A stretch of 64,000 nucleotides of DNA from 2-01-FULL-39-10-A sp964525395 (GCA_964525395.1 CAZGGU010000003.1:1-64000); one strand, 5' to 3'. Shown: positions 7,503 to 13,568, counted from the stretch's first letter. Program-made: numbers and translations. Notes: generated by a model not told the origin, from the letters alone.

Positions 7503-8150
7503 TTATTTATCTTCGCTGATTAGTTTTTTAATTTCCTGAAGAGGATTGGGTGCCTCAGGTATGGTTGGGAGACTTATTTTTTTAAGTGGAAGAATAGGGG
7601 CTCCACTTTCCATCTGACGTTCAAGAGCTTTCTCAATTCCTTCAGTATTGGTTGGTTGAAGCATTTCAGCCAAAATTTCATCTTTGGAAATATCGATTTT
7701 ATTTTTTTCAGCGATCTGGGTAACTAGCATAAGAATTTTAGTTATTTCTTTTTCTGAAATAAGCCCTATTTGATAATTAACTTCTTCTCGTAATTCATCT
7801 ACTTTTGATTGTCTGTTTTGAGAGATTAGTACGAAAATAGCTAAAATAATTGCTTCAAGTGATACCGCGGTGGTTAATAGATTAAAAGGATAAGGATCAA
7901 AAATTGGAAAGAATGGAATATAACCTTTATTTATTAATAACCAAAATACAAATACAATAAGATTAAATACAAGAAAGAGAATTGTTCCAAAAGTTAAAGT
8001 CATCCAGTCAGCTAATTTTTCACTCGGTGTTCTATTCCTATTAGCTTTCGCTTTAAAACTTTTGATTACTCTTCGGCTTTTACGAATTTCTTCCTGAAAA
8101 GGAGTATATGCTGACTGTTCTTTTGATATATCTTTTTCTTTGTTGCTCAT
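7503..8150 (-). CDS. DUF1003 family membrane protein, 215 aa
   Basis: The DUF1003 signature is present: a short helix (SEKLADWMTLTFGTILF) leading into two membrane segments, the FDPYPFNLLTTAVSLEAIILAIFVLISQNRQ block between and within them, and a helical cytoplasmic tail (~125-215). DUF1003 proteins are small inner-membrane proteins without an assigned reaction. The C-terminus here adds a longer, proline-containing tail. It forms an apparent operon with the GEEISWGQR membrane protein. A second DUF1003 gene lies at 9902-10402, so the window carries two paralogues differing mainly in their tails. Confidence 0.85.
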   Translation of the reverse strand: MSNKEKDISKEQSAYTPFQEEIRKSRRVIKSFKAKANRNRTPSEKLADWMTLTFGTILFLVFNLIVFVFWLLINKGYIPFFPIFDPYPFNLLTTAVSLEAIILAIFVLISQNRQSKVDELREEVNYQIGLISEKEITKILMLVTQIAEKNKIDISKDEILAEMLQPTNTEGIEKALERQMESGAPILPLKKISLPTIPEAPNPLQEIKKLISEDK

Positions 8151-8195
8151 AGTAAAAGCATCTCACTTTTCAATTTCTCTTGTCAAGCTCAAAAG

Positions 8196-8224
8196 TTGTA
8201 ATTTATTGCAAATTATTTTATGTT
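8196..8224 (+). promoter_or_regulatory. Candidate promoter of the thermonuclease-like gene
   Basis: TTGTAA (8196-8201), a 17-nt spacer and TATGTT (8219-8224) end 6 nt before the ATG at 8231. The match is moderate, but the geometry repeats that of better promoters nearby. Confidence 0.4.
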
Positions 8225-8230
8225 TATAGG

Positions 8231-8860
8231 ATGCTTAAAAAGAAGCAAATAAATTTGATAATTGGAGTAATCGTTATAGTTTTTTCACTGCTGGCTGTCT
8301 TTTTTAGTAATCAGAATTCAAGCTTAATTGGAGTTGACTCCAGGGGCTCACTCAGTCCTACAGTAGAGGTTAAAGGAGAATCGGTAGTCCTCGAAATCAC
8401 ACCCTCAATTACTCCCGGGGAATCATTGCCTAATAAAACGCTTTATAGAGTCTTAAAGGTAATTGATGGAGATACTATCGATGTAGCACTGGACGGTAAA
8501 AGTGAACGTCTTCGTTTGATCGGCATAAATACTCCTGAGACAGTAGATCCTAGAAAAGAAGTAGAGTGCTTCGGTCATGAAGCAAGTGATAAAGCTAAGG
8601 AGATTCTCAAAGATCAATTCGTAGTTCTAGAAAATGATCCTTCTCAGTCAGAGCGAGATAAGTATGGAAGACTCCTCCGATATGTTTTTCTTCCAGACGG
8701 CACAAATTATAATTTGTTTATGATCGAAGAAGGGTTTGCATATGAATATACATATAATAGTGCTTATAAGTATCAAAAAGAATTTAAAGCTGCTCAGGAG
8801 TATGCGCAAAATAATGGAAAAGGACTTTGGAGCTCCACTACTTGTTCTGGGGAAAAATAA
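8231..8860 (+). CDS. Membrane-anchored or secreted thermonuclease-like (SNase) protein
   Basis: SNase-fold enzymes hydrolyse DNA and RNA phosphodiesters with Ca2+. With the start at 8231 the protein has 209 aa. A Lys-rich start and one hydrophobic helix (~7-26) form a signal peptide or anchor, followed by a Ser/Thr/Pro linker. The SNase domain begins near VLKVIDGDTIDVALDG and has the catalytic pair in RLIGINTPE (Arg, Glu) and the second Arg in DKYGRLLRYV, then NLFMIEEGFAYEY. All three catalytic positions appear intact. The upstream start at 8180 is disfavoured because it would run through the promoter. In such small-genome organisms an exported nuclease could help scavenge nucleotides; that is inference. 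Confidence 0.85.
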   Translation: MLKKKQINLIIGVIVIVFSLLAVFFSNQNSSLIGVDSRGSLSPTVEVKGESVVLEITPSITPGESLPNKTLYRVLKVIDGDTIDVALDGKSERLRLIGINTPETVDPRKEVECFGHEASDKAKEILKDQFVVLENDPSQSERDKYGRLLRYVFLPDGTNYNLFMIEEGFAYEYTYNSAYKYQKEFKAAQEYAQNNGKGLWSSTTCSGEK

Positions 8861-8870
8861 ATTTTATAAT
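8842..8870 (+). promoter_or_regulatory. Promoter for the leader/attenuator-like unit
   Basis: TTGTTC (8842-8847), a 17-nt spacer and a perfect TATAAT (8865-8870) overlap the stop region of the thermonuclease gene. The -10 ends 6 nt before the ATG of a 21-codon ORF at 8877. Confidence 0.6.
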
Positions 8871-8876
8871 AGATTC

Positions 8877-8942
8877 ATGTTAATCCGAGAAATTGTAAAG
8901 ACCACCACCAACACCTTCCAGCTTAGCTGGGAGATGTGTTAG
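8877..8942 (+). CDS. Putative Thr-rich leader peptide, 21 aa
   Basis: A short ORF begins 6 nt after a perfect -10 and encodes MLIREIVKTTTNTFQLSWEMC. Codons 9-13 are ACC ACC ACC AAC ACC (four Thr, one Asn). They form the 5' arm of a strong hairpin (8905-8945) that overlaps the ORF's end, and a Rho-independent terminator follows at 8970. This is the classical plan of ribosome-controlled attenuation at an amino-acid operon, as in thrL or trpL. The next gene, however, is an unknown 65-aa protein with its own promoter-like sequence. The ORF may instead be fortuitous within a small RNA. Confidence 0.4.
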   Translation: MLIREIVKTTTNTFQLSWEMC

Positions 8943-8969
8943 TGGAATAACTCCTAATTCCTCCAAGAC

Positions 8970-8995
8970 ACCTCCCAACTAGCGGGAGGTTTTTT
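8970..8995 (+). terminator. Rho-independent terminator
   Basis: ACCTCCC and GGGAGGT form a GC-rich 7-bp stem with a 7-nt loop, directly followed by a T-run (8990-8995). It ends the leader/sRNA unit and probably read-through from the thermonuclease gene. Confidence 0.85.
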
Positions 8996-9006
8996 ATCAT
9001 TAAAAA

Positions 9007-9035
9007 TTAACTGGTTAATAAATTAATGCGTTAAT
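9007..9035 (+). promoter_or_regulatory. Palindrome-bearing promoter of the 65-aa gene
   Basis: TTAACT (9007-9012), a 17-nt spacer and GTTAAT (9030-9035) lie in two palindrome-like boxes, TTAACTGGTTAA and TTAATGCGTTAA. The layout closely matches the region before the four-helix-bundle gene at 61172-61200. Confidence 0.45.
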
Positions 9036-9057
9036 GAAATGAAGGGGGGTGAGTATT

Positions 9058-9255
9058 ATGGCAGAATTTGAAGGAAGAATTGACGACGGTCATGAAGGTG
9101 AGGGAGTTTTATATTTCTCCTCAAGCTTGGATGAATTGCCAATGAACGTAGCTTTAGCTAAAAGATTGGATTCAATGAGCGATGATGAATGGGAAGAAGT
9201 TCTGAAAAAGCATCTAGAGCTTGCTGAAAGATACGACGGACCAGGAGGCCCGTAA
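9058..9255 (+). CDS. Small acidic protein, 65 aa, unrecognised
   Basis: A strong purine-rich ribosome-binding site (AAGGGGGGTGAG, 9043-9054) precedes the ATG at 9058, one of only two clear Shine-Dalgarno starts here. The GTG at 9049 lies within that site and is rejected. The protein is strongly acidic, with a beta-like first half (EGVLYFSSSLDELP) and a helical second half (MSDDEWEEVLKKHLELAERY) ending GPGGP. No family is recognised and no signal peptide or membrane helix is present. It has its own promoter-like palindromes and a terminator, so it may be an independent, well-translated small gene. It lies downstream of the attenuator-like unit. Confidence 0.65.
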   Translation: MAEFEGRIDDGHEGEGVLYFSSSLDELPMNVALAKRLDSMSDDEWEEVLKKHLELAERYDGPGGP

Positions 9256-9263
9256 CATATTTG

Positions 9264-9290
9264 GCCGGGGCTAGTTCCCGGCTATCTTTT
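9264..9290 (+). terminator. Hairpin terminator shared with the nth 3' end
   Basis: GCCGGG (9264-9269) and CCCGGC (9277-9282) form a GC-rich stem followed by TATCTTTT. The T-run is interrupted, so strength is moderate. The right arm ends at the first base of the convergent nth stop codon. Confidence 0.65.
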
Positions 9291-9905
9291 AACTATATAT
9301 TCCCTTAAAGGACAATCAATATGTTTGCAGCGAGCGGTGCAATACTTCCTACCATACTCTGCGAATAGGTAAGAAATTTCTCCCCAATCTTTTTTAGGAA
9401 ATGCATCCATAAGTTCTTTTTCAATTTTTACCACATCATCTGTATCAGCGAATCCGAACAGCTGAGCGAACCTTCTAGCATGAGTGTCAATGGCAATTCC
9501 CTCTGTCTTGCCATAAATAGTATAAAGAACCACATTGGCAGTTTTTCTACCTACTCCTGGAAGCTTGATAAGCTTTTCCATAGTGTCAGGCACAACTCCG
9601 TCATATTGTTCGTCTAGGATTTTAACTGCAGCCATAATATTTTTCGCTTTGGCTCTAAAAAGTCCAATTCGCCTTATATCTTGTTCAAATTCTAAGGGAT
9701 CTGCTGCGGCGTAGTCTTTTACCGTGGGATATTTCTTAAAAAGATCGGCTGTGATGACATTTACCTGTTTGTCTGTGGACTGAGCAGACATGATGACAGC
9801 GATAAGAAGTTCATAAGGAGTGGTGTAGTTGATAGCAATATTAACATTAGGGAAAAGTTTTTCAAGCTTTTGGACTATTTTGACGGCTTTTTCATTTTTG
9901 GTCAT
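9282..9905 (-). CDS. nth: Endonuclease III (DNA glycosylase/AP lyase) with degenerate Fe-S site
   Basis: Endonuclease III removes oxidised pyrimidines and cleaves the abasic site. The 207-aa protein has the helix-hairpin-helix LPGVGRKTAN with catalytic Lys121 and the catalytic Asp140 in IDTHARR. The C-terminal 4Fe-4S motif normally reads C-x6-C-x2-C-x5-C. Here only Cys189, 193 and 198 are present (KYCTARCKHIDCPLREY), with wrong spacing and no fourth Cys, so a normal cluster is unlikely. Catalysis may still work because the cluster is not the chemical centre. Its start overlaps the stop of the upstream DUF1003 gene by 4 nt, indicating a two-gene operon. Confidence 0.92.
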   Translation of the reverse strand: MTKNEKAVKIVQKLEKLFPNVNIAINYTTPYELLIAVIMSAQSTDKQVNVITADLFKKYPTVKDYAAADPLEFEQDIRRIGLFRAKAKNIMAAVKILDEQYDGVVPDTMEKLIKLPGVGRKTANVVLYTIYGKTEGIAIDTHARRFAQLFGFADTDDVVKIEKELMDAFPKKDWGEISYLFAEYGRKYCTARCKHIDCPLREYIVKR

Positions 9906-10402
9906 TTAATTTTCTTTTCTGGTGCAGGTGGAAGTTTTTCCATGGCGGCAATTTTTTGAGAGATAAATGTCATGGCATTTTTTATGTCATCAAGGTCTTT
10001 TTGGATATCTTCGACGTCTTCTTCAAGTTCTTCCTGCTCTTTATCTTCTTCTGCCTGCTCCTGATCTTCTTCCAAATCTCTAGCAGTTTCAATTAAGGCT
10101 TGTCGATTTTGACTAACCATAATAAAAGTAGCTAGAAATATGGCTTCGAGCGAAACAATCATGGTTAATAGTCCGAATGGGTATGGGTCAAAAGGTGGGA
10201 ACCAGCGGTTAATTCTAGGATCATTTAGGGCAAACCAGGCAATAAACCATATAGCATTAAGATAAACAAACCACATGCTACCCGCAAAACCGGTTATAAA
10301 GTCAGCTAGTCTACCTTCAAATGAGTGAAGTTTTTTAGCGATTTGTTCTGGAGTTGTGCTTTCCATCGGTAAGACTTGTGTTTCTTTTAGCTTTTTTTGC
10401 AT
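9902..10402 (-). CDS. DUF1003 family membrane protein with acidic coiled-coil tail
   Basis: A 166-aa paralogue of the protein at 7503-8150. Residues ~30-100 form the DUF1003 core: a short helix (GRLADFITGFAGSMWFVYLNAIWF), then FDPYPFGLLTMIVSLEAIFLATFIMVSQNRQ. The remaining ~60 residues are a highly acidic Glu/Asp/Gln-rich coiled coil ending in a Pro/Lys tail. The first and second helices span the membrane; the tail is probably cytoplasmic. It heads an operon with nth (4-nt overlap). Its promoter on the minus strand is visible, divergent from lon. The role of DUF1003 is unknown. Confidence 0.85.
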   Translation of the reverse strand: MQKKLKETQVLPMESTTPEQIAKKLHSFEGRLADFITGFAGSMWFVYLNAIWFIAWFALNDPRINRWFPPFDPYPFGLLTMIVSLEAIFLATFIMVSQNRQALIETARDLEEDQEQAEEDKEQEELEEDVEDIQKDLDDIKNAMTFISQKIAAMEKLPPAPEKKIK

Positions 10403-10408
10403 AATTTA

Positions 10409-10438
10409 ATATTACCTTGCCTTGATTTGGTCAGTCAA
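10409..10438 (-). promoter_or_regulatory. Promoter of the DUF1003-nth operon
   Basis: On the minus strand TTGACT (10433-10438), an 18-nt spacer and TAATAT (10409-10414) are followed after 6 nt by the ATG at 10402, giving a leaderless start. Confidence 0.6.
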
Positions 10439-10468
10439 CCCAGGAGAATAAAGGAGCTTGTTTCTCTT

Positions 10469-10540
10469 GACCCCACCAATTTTAGCATTCAGCTTACCTA
10501 CTATTCGTAGCGCGCTTCATGCTGCAATTTTGGAGGGGTC
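10469..10540. repeat. Long imperfect hairpin upstream of lon
   Basis: An imperfect inverted repeat of ~72 nt. The outer arms GACCCC/GGGGTC (10469-10474/10535-10540) and CCAA/TTGG (10476-10479/10530-10533) enclose AGCAT/ATGCT (10484-10488/10519-10523) and an inner CTAC/GTAG hairpin. It lies between the divergent DUF1003 and lon promoters. No T-run follows. It could be a mobile palindromic repeat or a folded RNA. Confidence 0.5.
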
Positions 10541-10543
10541 TTC

Positions 10544-10562
10544 GCTCCGATTAAATCGGAGC
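10544..10562. repeat. Perfect 9-bp palindrome abutting the lon -35
   Basis: GCTCCGATT and AATCGGAGC flank a single A and end directly before the -35 hexamer at 10563. The position fits an operator, though a terminator-like remnant is possible. Confidence 0.5.
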
Positions 10563-10591
10563 TTGACACCTAGCAGGTCTTGTGATAGAGT
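10563..10591 (+). promoter_or_regulatory. lon promoter
   Basis: A consensus TTGACA (10563-10568), a 17-nt spacer and TAGAGT (10586-10591) end 9 nt before the ATG at 10601. The mRNA should be leaderless or nearly so; no Shine-Dalgarno sequence is present. Confidence 0.75.
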
Positions 10592-10596
10592 GCTAA
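10570..10596. promoter_or_regulatory. CIRCE-like heat-shock operator (HrcA site) at lon
   Basis: The CIRCE consensus is TTAGCACTC-N9-GAGTGCTAA. Here the right half GAGTGCTAA (10588-10596) is perfect, the spacer is exactly 9 nt, and the left half (10570-10578) keeps TAGCA, 14 of 18 positions overall. It overlaps the lon -10, where a repressor would block transcription. hrcA itself is not in the window. Confidence 0.6.
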
Positions 10597-10600
10597 TACG

Positions 10601-12973
10601 ATGGAACGAGTGGTCCCCATAATCCCGATTAGGGACGGTATAATTTTTCCAAATACAGATTCAGTTTTGACTTTTGGCAGGCCAAAAAGTTTGGCAGCGC
10701 TTGAGATTTCTTTTTCCCAAGAAAGAATAGTTTGTTTCGTGCTGCAAAAGAGCGCTAGAATCAATGATCCGAGCCCAGCGGATATATATAAAGTGGGAAC
10801 TCTTTGCAAGATTGAGCGTATGATTAAGACTGACGGTGAGATTAATGCTCAGGTTCGAGGCTTGTCTAGGGTGGAGATTCAATCATTTCATGAGAATGAA
10901 AACTTTCTTATTGGTCATGTTCGGGAAATTCCTGAAGATTTATCTGACACCCCTGAGATAAAGGCTCTTTGTAATCATTTGACTAATGAATTTAGACGAG
11001 CAATGAATCTAGGAAAAACTGCTGACTTTTTAGTATTCATGAACATTATGTCTCCTGACAATCCGCCCTCACAGCTCGCTGACTTAATAGCCTCTGTTTT
11101 AGATCTTAAACCTCCTCAGAAGCAAATCTTGCTAGAGGTTATGAATGTTCAGGAAAGACTCGAGAAGGTTACTGAGCTTCTTGCAAAAGAGATAAAAGTG
11201 CTTGAGCTAGAAAAGAAAATTACTTCGAAAACTCAAGAAAGATTTGAAAAAGGTGCAAGAGAGGTAATGCTTAGAGAGAGATTAAAAACTATTGAGAAAG
11301 AATTGGGGGAAAGTGATGAAGACAGTGAGATTAGAGAATTAATGCAGAAAATTAAAGCCGCTGGCATGCCTGAGGATATTGAGGAGAAGGCTAGAAAAGA
11401 AGCAAAGAAGCTTGCGCAAATGACTCAGTTTAATCCTGAAGCAGGTTATATTAGGAATTATTTGGAATGGTTAGTAGATTTGCCATGGAGCAATGAAACA
11501 AATGGAAAACTTGAAGTAAAGGCCGCTGAGAAAATGCTAAATCGTGATCATTATGGCTTGAAAGATGCAAAAGAGCGAATACTTGAGTACCTAGCGGTTC
11601 AAAAGCTTTCAGGAAAAATGAAAGGACCGATTCTTTGCTTCGTGGGACCTCCAGGTGTAGGTAAGACTTCAATTGGTAAATCAATTGCTCAGTCTTTGGG
11701 TCGAGAGTTTATAAAAGTTTCTCTCGGAGGAATTCGGGACGAAGCTGAAATAAGGGGACACAGAAGAACTTATGTGGGGGCAATGCCAGGAAGAATAATT
11801 CAAGGAATCAAAGATGCAGGAACCAAAAACCCAGTCTTTATGCTGGATGAGATTGATAAGGTGGGCGCAGATTTCAGAGGCGATCCATCATCAGCCCTTC
11901 TTGAGGCGCTGGATCCAGAACAAAATTCGGCTTTTTCAGATCATTATCTGGAAGTTCCATTTGATCTTTCTAATGTAATGTTTATAACAACTGCAAACGT
12001 CTTACATACTATTCCACCTGCATTGAGAGATCGTTTAGAAATAATTAACTTCGCAGGATATACTCATTCTGAAAAATTCCATATAGCGAGTGACTATCTT
12101 GTTAAAAAGCAGATGGAGCTACATGGACTAACAGAAAAAAATATCGAAATTAACGATAAAGGTTTGAAATTTATCATTGAACATTACACTCAAGAAGCTG
12201 GAGTAAGAAATTTAGAAAGACAGTTGGCAAAACTATTCAGAAAAGTAGCTAAGCTAGTCGCAGAGGGCAATAAGAGAAAAATTACCATAACTGATGGAAA
12301 TGTAACTAAATATCTAGGACCTATTAAAGTTCGCGGAAACCTCATTGAGAAGAAAGATGAAGTGGGGATGTCTACAGGACTTGCTTATACTGAAGCGGGT
12401 GGAGATATTCTTTTTATCGAAGTAGCACTCATGCCAGGAAAAGGAAGCTTAATTCTTACAGGCCAGCTGGGAGATGTGATGAAAGAATCTATGCAAGCTG
12501 CTATGTCTTACATCCGGGCTCGTGGAATTGAACTTGGTCTATCATCTAAATTCTTTCATAAGCTGGATGTTCACGTTCACGTTCCTGAAGGAGCAGTTCC
12601 TAAAGATGGTCCTAGTGCAGGAGCTGCTATCACTACAGCAATTATTTCAGCGCTCACAAAGATTCCAGTCAAGCGCACTGTAGGGATGACAGGAGAAATA
12701 ACTTTGAGAGGTCGCGTACTAGAGATTGGCGGAGTAAAAGAAAAAGTTATCGCAGCTCATCGTTCAGGACTTAAAACAATAATTCTTCCAAAAGATAATA
12801 AAAAAGATTTAATTGATGTGCCTAAAGAGGTAATCGATGATCTAGATTTCAGATTCGTATCTCATATCGATGAAGTGCTCGATATAGCATTTGTAACTAA
12901 GCTACCAAAAAGTAAAATGCAGAAAGAAGAAAAGACAGTTAGACATACAGCAGCTCCATATAAGGCAGACTAA
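10601..12973 (+). CDS. lon: ATP-dependent Lon protease
   Basis: Lon degrades misfolded and regulatory proteins in the cytosol as a hexameric AAA+ serine protease. At 790 aa it has the full bacterial layout: LON substrate-binding domain (~1-200), coiled-coil linker (~200-300), AAA+ module with Walker A GPPGVGKTS (349-357) and Walker B VFMLDEID (412-419), and the protease domain with catalytic Ser672 in PKDGPSAGA and Lys715 in GGVKEKV. The ATG at 10601 lies 9 nt after the -10, and the protein begins at the expected residue for the family (VPIIPIRDGIIFPN). The CIRCE-like site over the promoter suggests heat-shock control by HrcA. Confidence 0.97.
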   Translation: MERVVPIIPIRDGIIFPNTDSVLTFGRPKSLAALEISFSQERIVCFVLQKSARINDPSPADIYKVGTLCKIERMIKTDGEINAQVRGLSRVEIQSFHENENFLIGHVREIPEDLSDTPEIKALCNHLTNEFRRAMNLGKTADFLVFMNIMSPDNPPSQLADLIASVLDLKPPQKQILLEVMNVQERLEKVTELLAKEIKVLELEKKITSKTQERFEKGAREVMLRERLKTIEKELGESDEDSEIRELMQKIKAAGMPEDIEEKARKEAKKLAQMTQFNPEAGYIRNYLEWLVDLPWSNETNGKLEVKAAEKMLNRDHYGLKDAKERILEYLAVQKLSGKMKGPILCFVGPPGVGKTSIGKSIAQSLGREFIKVSLGGIRDEAEIRGHRRTYVGAMPGRIIQGIKDAGTKNPVFMLDEIDKVGADFRGDPSSALLEALDPEQNSAFSDHYLEVPFDLSNVMFITTANVLHTIPPALRDRLEIINFAGYTHSEKFHIASDYLVKKQMELHGLTEKNIEINDKGLKFIIEHYTQEAGVRNLERQLAKLFRKVAKLVAEGNKRKITITDGNVTKYLGPIKVRGNLIEKKDEVGMSTGLAYTEAGGDILFIEVALMPGKGSLILTGQLGDVMKESMQAAMSYIRARGIELGLSSKFFHKLDVHVHVPEGAVPKDGPSAGAAITTAIISALTKIPVKRTVGMTGEITLRGRVLEIGGVKEKVIAAHRSGLKTIILPKDNKKDLIDVPKEVIDDLDFRFVSHIDEVLDIAFVTKLPKSKMQKEEKTVRHTAAPYKAD

Positions 12974-13251
12974 TTTCTTCCTTGTGTTACTTTTTCCGGA
13001 AAAGTAACACAAAAACTCTTGCGATGAAGTCGAACTTGTTTCTATTCACTTGTTCGTCGGGTAATTTCACCCCTTCCTCGTCAAGTTTGCGAGGAATTCC
13101 CCTGATGTCACAAGTTCATAAAAACTTAACGTTCTATGTTCAATCGCAAAGGGGACGAAAATAGAAGAAAAACGTCTTTTGTTCTAGGATGTAAAGGGGA
13201 ACTTTGGATACTGTATTGACAAAGGAGGGGAATTGTGGGAAAAATTAGTTA
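12974..13251. other. Gene-free stretch with inverted repeats and possible structured RNA
   Basis: The longest gene-free stretch in the window. It begins with a 13-bp perfect stem (12982-12994/13000-13012, loop TCCGG) lacking a T-run on either strand. Then a set of nested complementary segments follows: TTGCGAT/ATCGCAA (13019-13025/13143-13149), GAACTTGT/ACAAGTTC (13032-13039/13110-13117) and TCCTCG/CGAGGA (13075-13080/13090-13095). The properly nested arms suggest a folded RNA of ~130 nt or a decayed palindromic repeat. A 60-codon ORF through it is not credible. Confidence 0.45.
13216..13245 (+). promoter_or_regulatory. Promoter of the 48-aa membrane protein gene
   Basis: A consensus TTGACA (13216-13221), an 18-nt spacer and AAAAAT (13240-13245) end 6 nt before the ATG at 13252. 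Confidence 0.5.
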
Positions 13252-13398
13252 ATGCCTAAAAAGAAATCCAGATCCACAAGAAAAAGTAACGGCCTTCACA
13301 ATGTAAAAAAGGGTTATGCGGGCTTCACTCCATTTCAACTCATTGTCGTCTTCTCAGTTTTTATAGTCTTCGCCGTCTTCGTAATGATGTATTACTAA
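13252..13398 (+). CDS. 48-aa single-pass membrane microprotein
   Basis: A small ORF encoding a very basic start (MPKKKSRSTRKSNG), a short polar segment (LHNVKKGYAGFTP) and one strongly hydrophobic helix to the C-terminus (residues ~28-48, ending FVMMYY). The topology should be inside-positive with the basic tail in the cytosol. A consensus -35 and a -10 at leaderless distance precede the ATG, which argues that it is real. It sits alone between lon and tRNA-Glu. No family is recognised; a basic-tail/one-helix plan occurs in small ribosome- or membrane-associated proteins. Confidence 0.6.
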   Translation: MPKKKSRSTRKSNGLHNVKKGYAGFTPFQLIVVFSVFIVFAVFVMMYY

Positions 13399-13417
13399 TT
13401 TGTACGCTGCAAATTAT

Positions 13418-13446
13418 TTGTTTTGGTTTCAATTTTAAGGTAAAAT
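13418..13446 (+). promoter_or_regulatory. tRNA-Glu promoter
   Basis: TTGTTT (13418-13423), a 17-nt spacer and TAAAAT (13441-13446) lie 9 nt upstream of the mature tRNA 5' end. Confidence 0.6.
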
Positions 13447-13455
13447 AGAGGCTAA

Positions 13456-13529
13456 GCCCCGTTCGTCTAGTGGCCTAGGACGTCGGATTCTCATTCCGAA
13501 AATCACCGGTTCAACTCCGGTACGGGGTA
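13456..13529 (+). tRNA. tRNA-Glu (anticodon CTC)
   Basis: A 74-nt cloverleaf: acceptor GCCCCGT/ACGGGGT (first pair G-U), D arm GTCT-AGTGGCCT-AGGAC, anticodon stem TCGGA/TCCGA with loop TTCTCAT and anticodon CTC, and T arm CCGG-TTCAACT-CCGG. The discriminator is A and the CCA end is not encoded. It reads GAG codons. It marks the left boundary of the glycan island; tRNA genes are common insertion points, though no attachment-site repeat was found. Confidence 0.93.
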
Positions 13530-13562
13530 CATATTCAATTTGTTTGCTTTACTTCTTTTTTG

Positions 13563-13568
13563 TATAAT
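13563..13568 (+). promoter_or_regulatory. -10 box for the first glycan-island gene
   Basis: A perfect TATAAT preceded by TG ends 6 nt before the GTG at 13575. It excludes the TTG start at 13560. Confidence 0.55.

Larger units (their letters stand above)
8877..8996 (+). ncRNA. Candidate attenuator or small RNA of ~120 nt
   Basis: This is a self-contained unit: promoter (8842-8870), predicted start near 8877, hairpin 1 (8905-8945; three stem blocks 8905-8908/8942-8945, 8910-8917/8931-8940 with a 2-nt bulge, and CCAGC/GCTGG at 8918-8922/8926-8930), then terminator hairpin ACCTCCC/GGGAGGT (8970-8976/8984-8990) with TTTTTT. Bases 8928-8937 from hairpin 1's 3' arm can instead pair with 8968-8977 (9 of 10 pairs), which would open the terminator. 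Mutually exclusive structures of this kind are typical of attenuators. No known RNA family was recognised by eye. Confidence 0.55.

Noticed and set aside
12982..13012. lon Rho-independent terminator
   Set aside because: The stem is perfect, but neither strand has a T-run after it, so it is listed as an inverted repeat instead.
12982..13164. 60-codon plus-strand open frame after lon
   Set aside because: It runs straight through a 13-bp hairpin and other inverted repeats, lacks a start signal, and its composition is not protein-like.
13222..13252. A short upstream ORF with Shine-Dalgarno AAGGAGGGG coupled to the 48-aa gene
   Set aside because: The purine run lies in the spacer of a TTGACA promoter whose predicted start is at the ATG of 13252, so it would not be transcribed.
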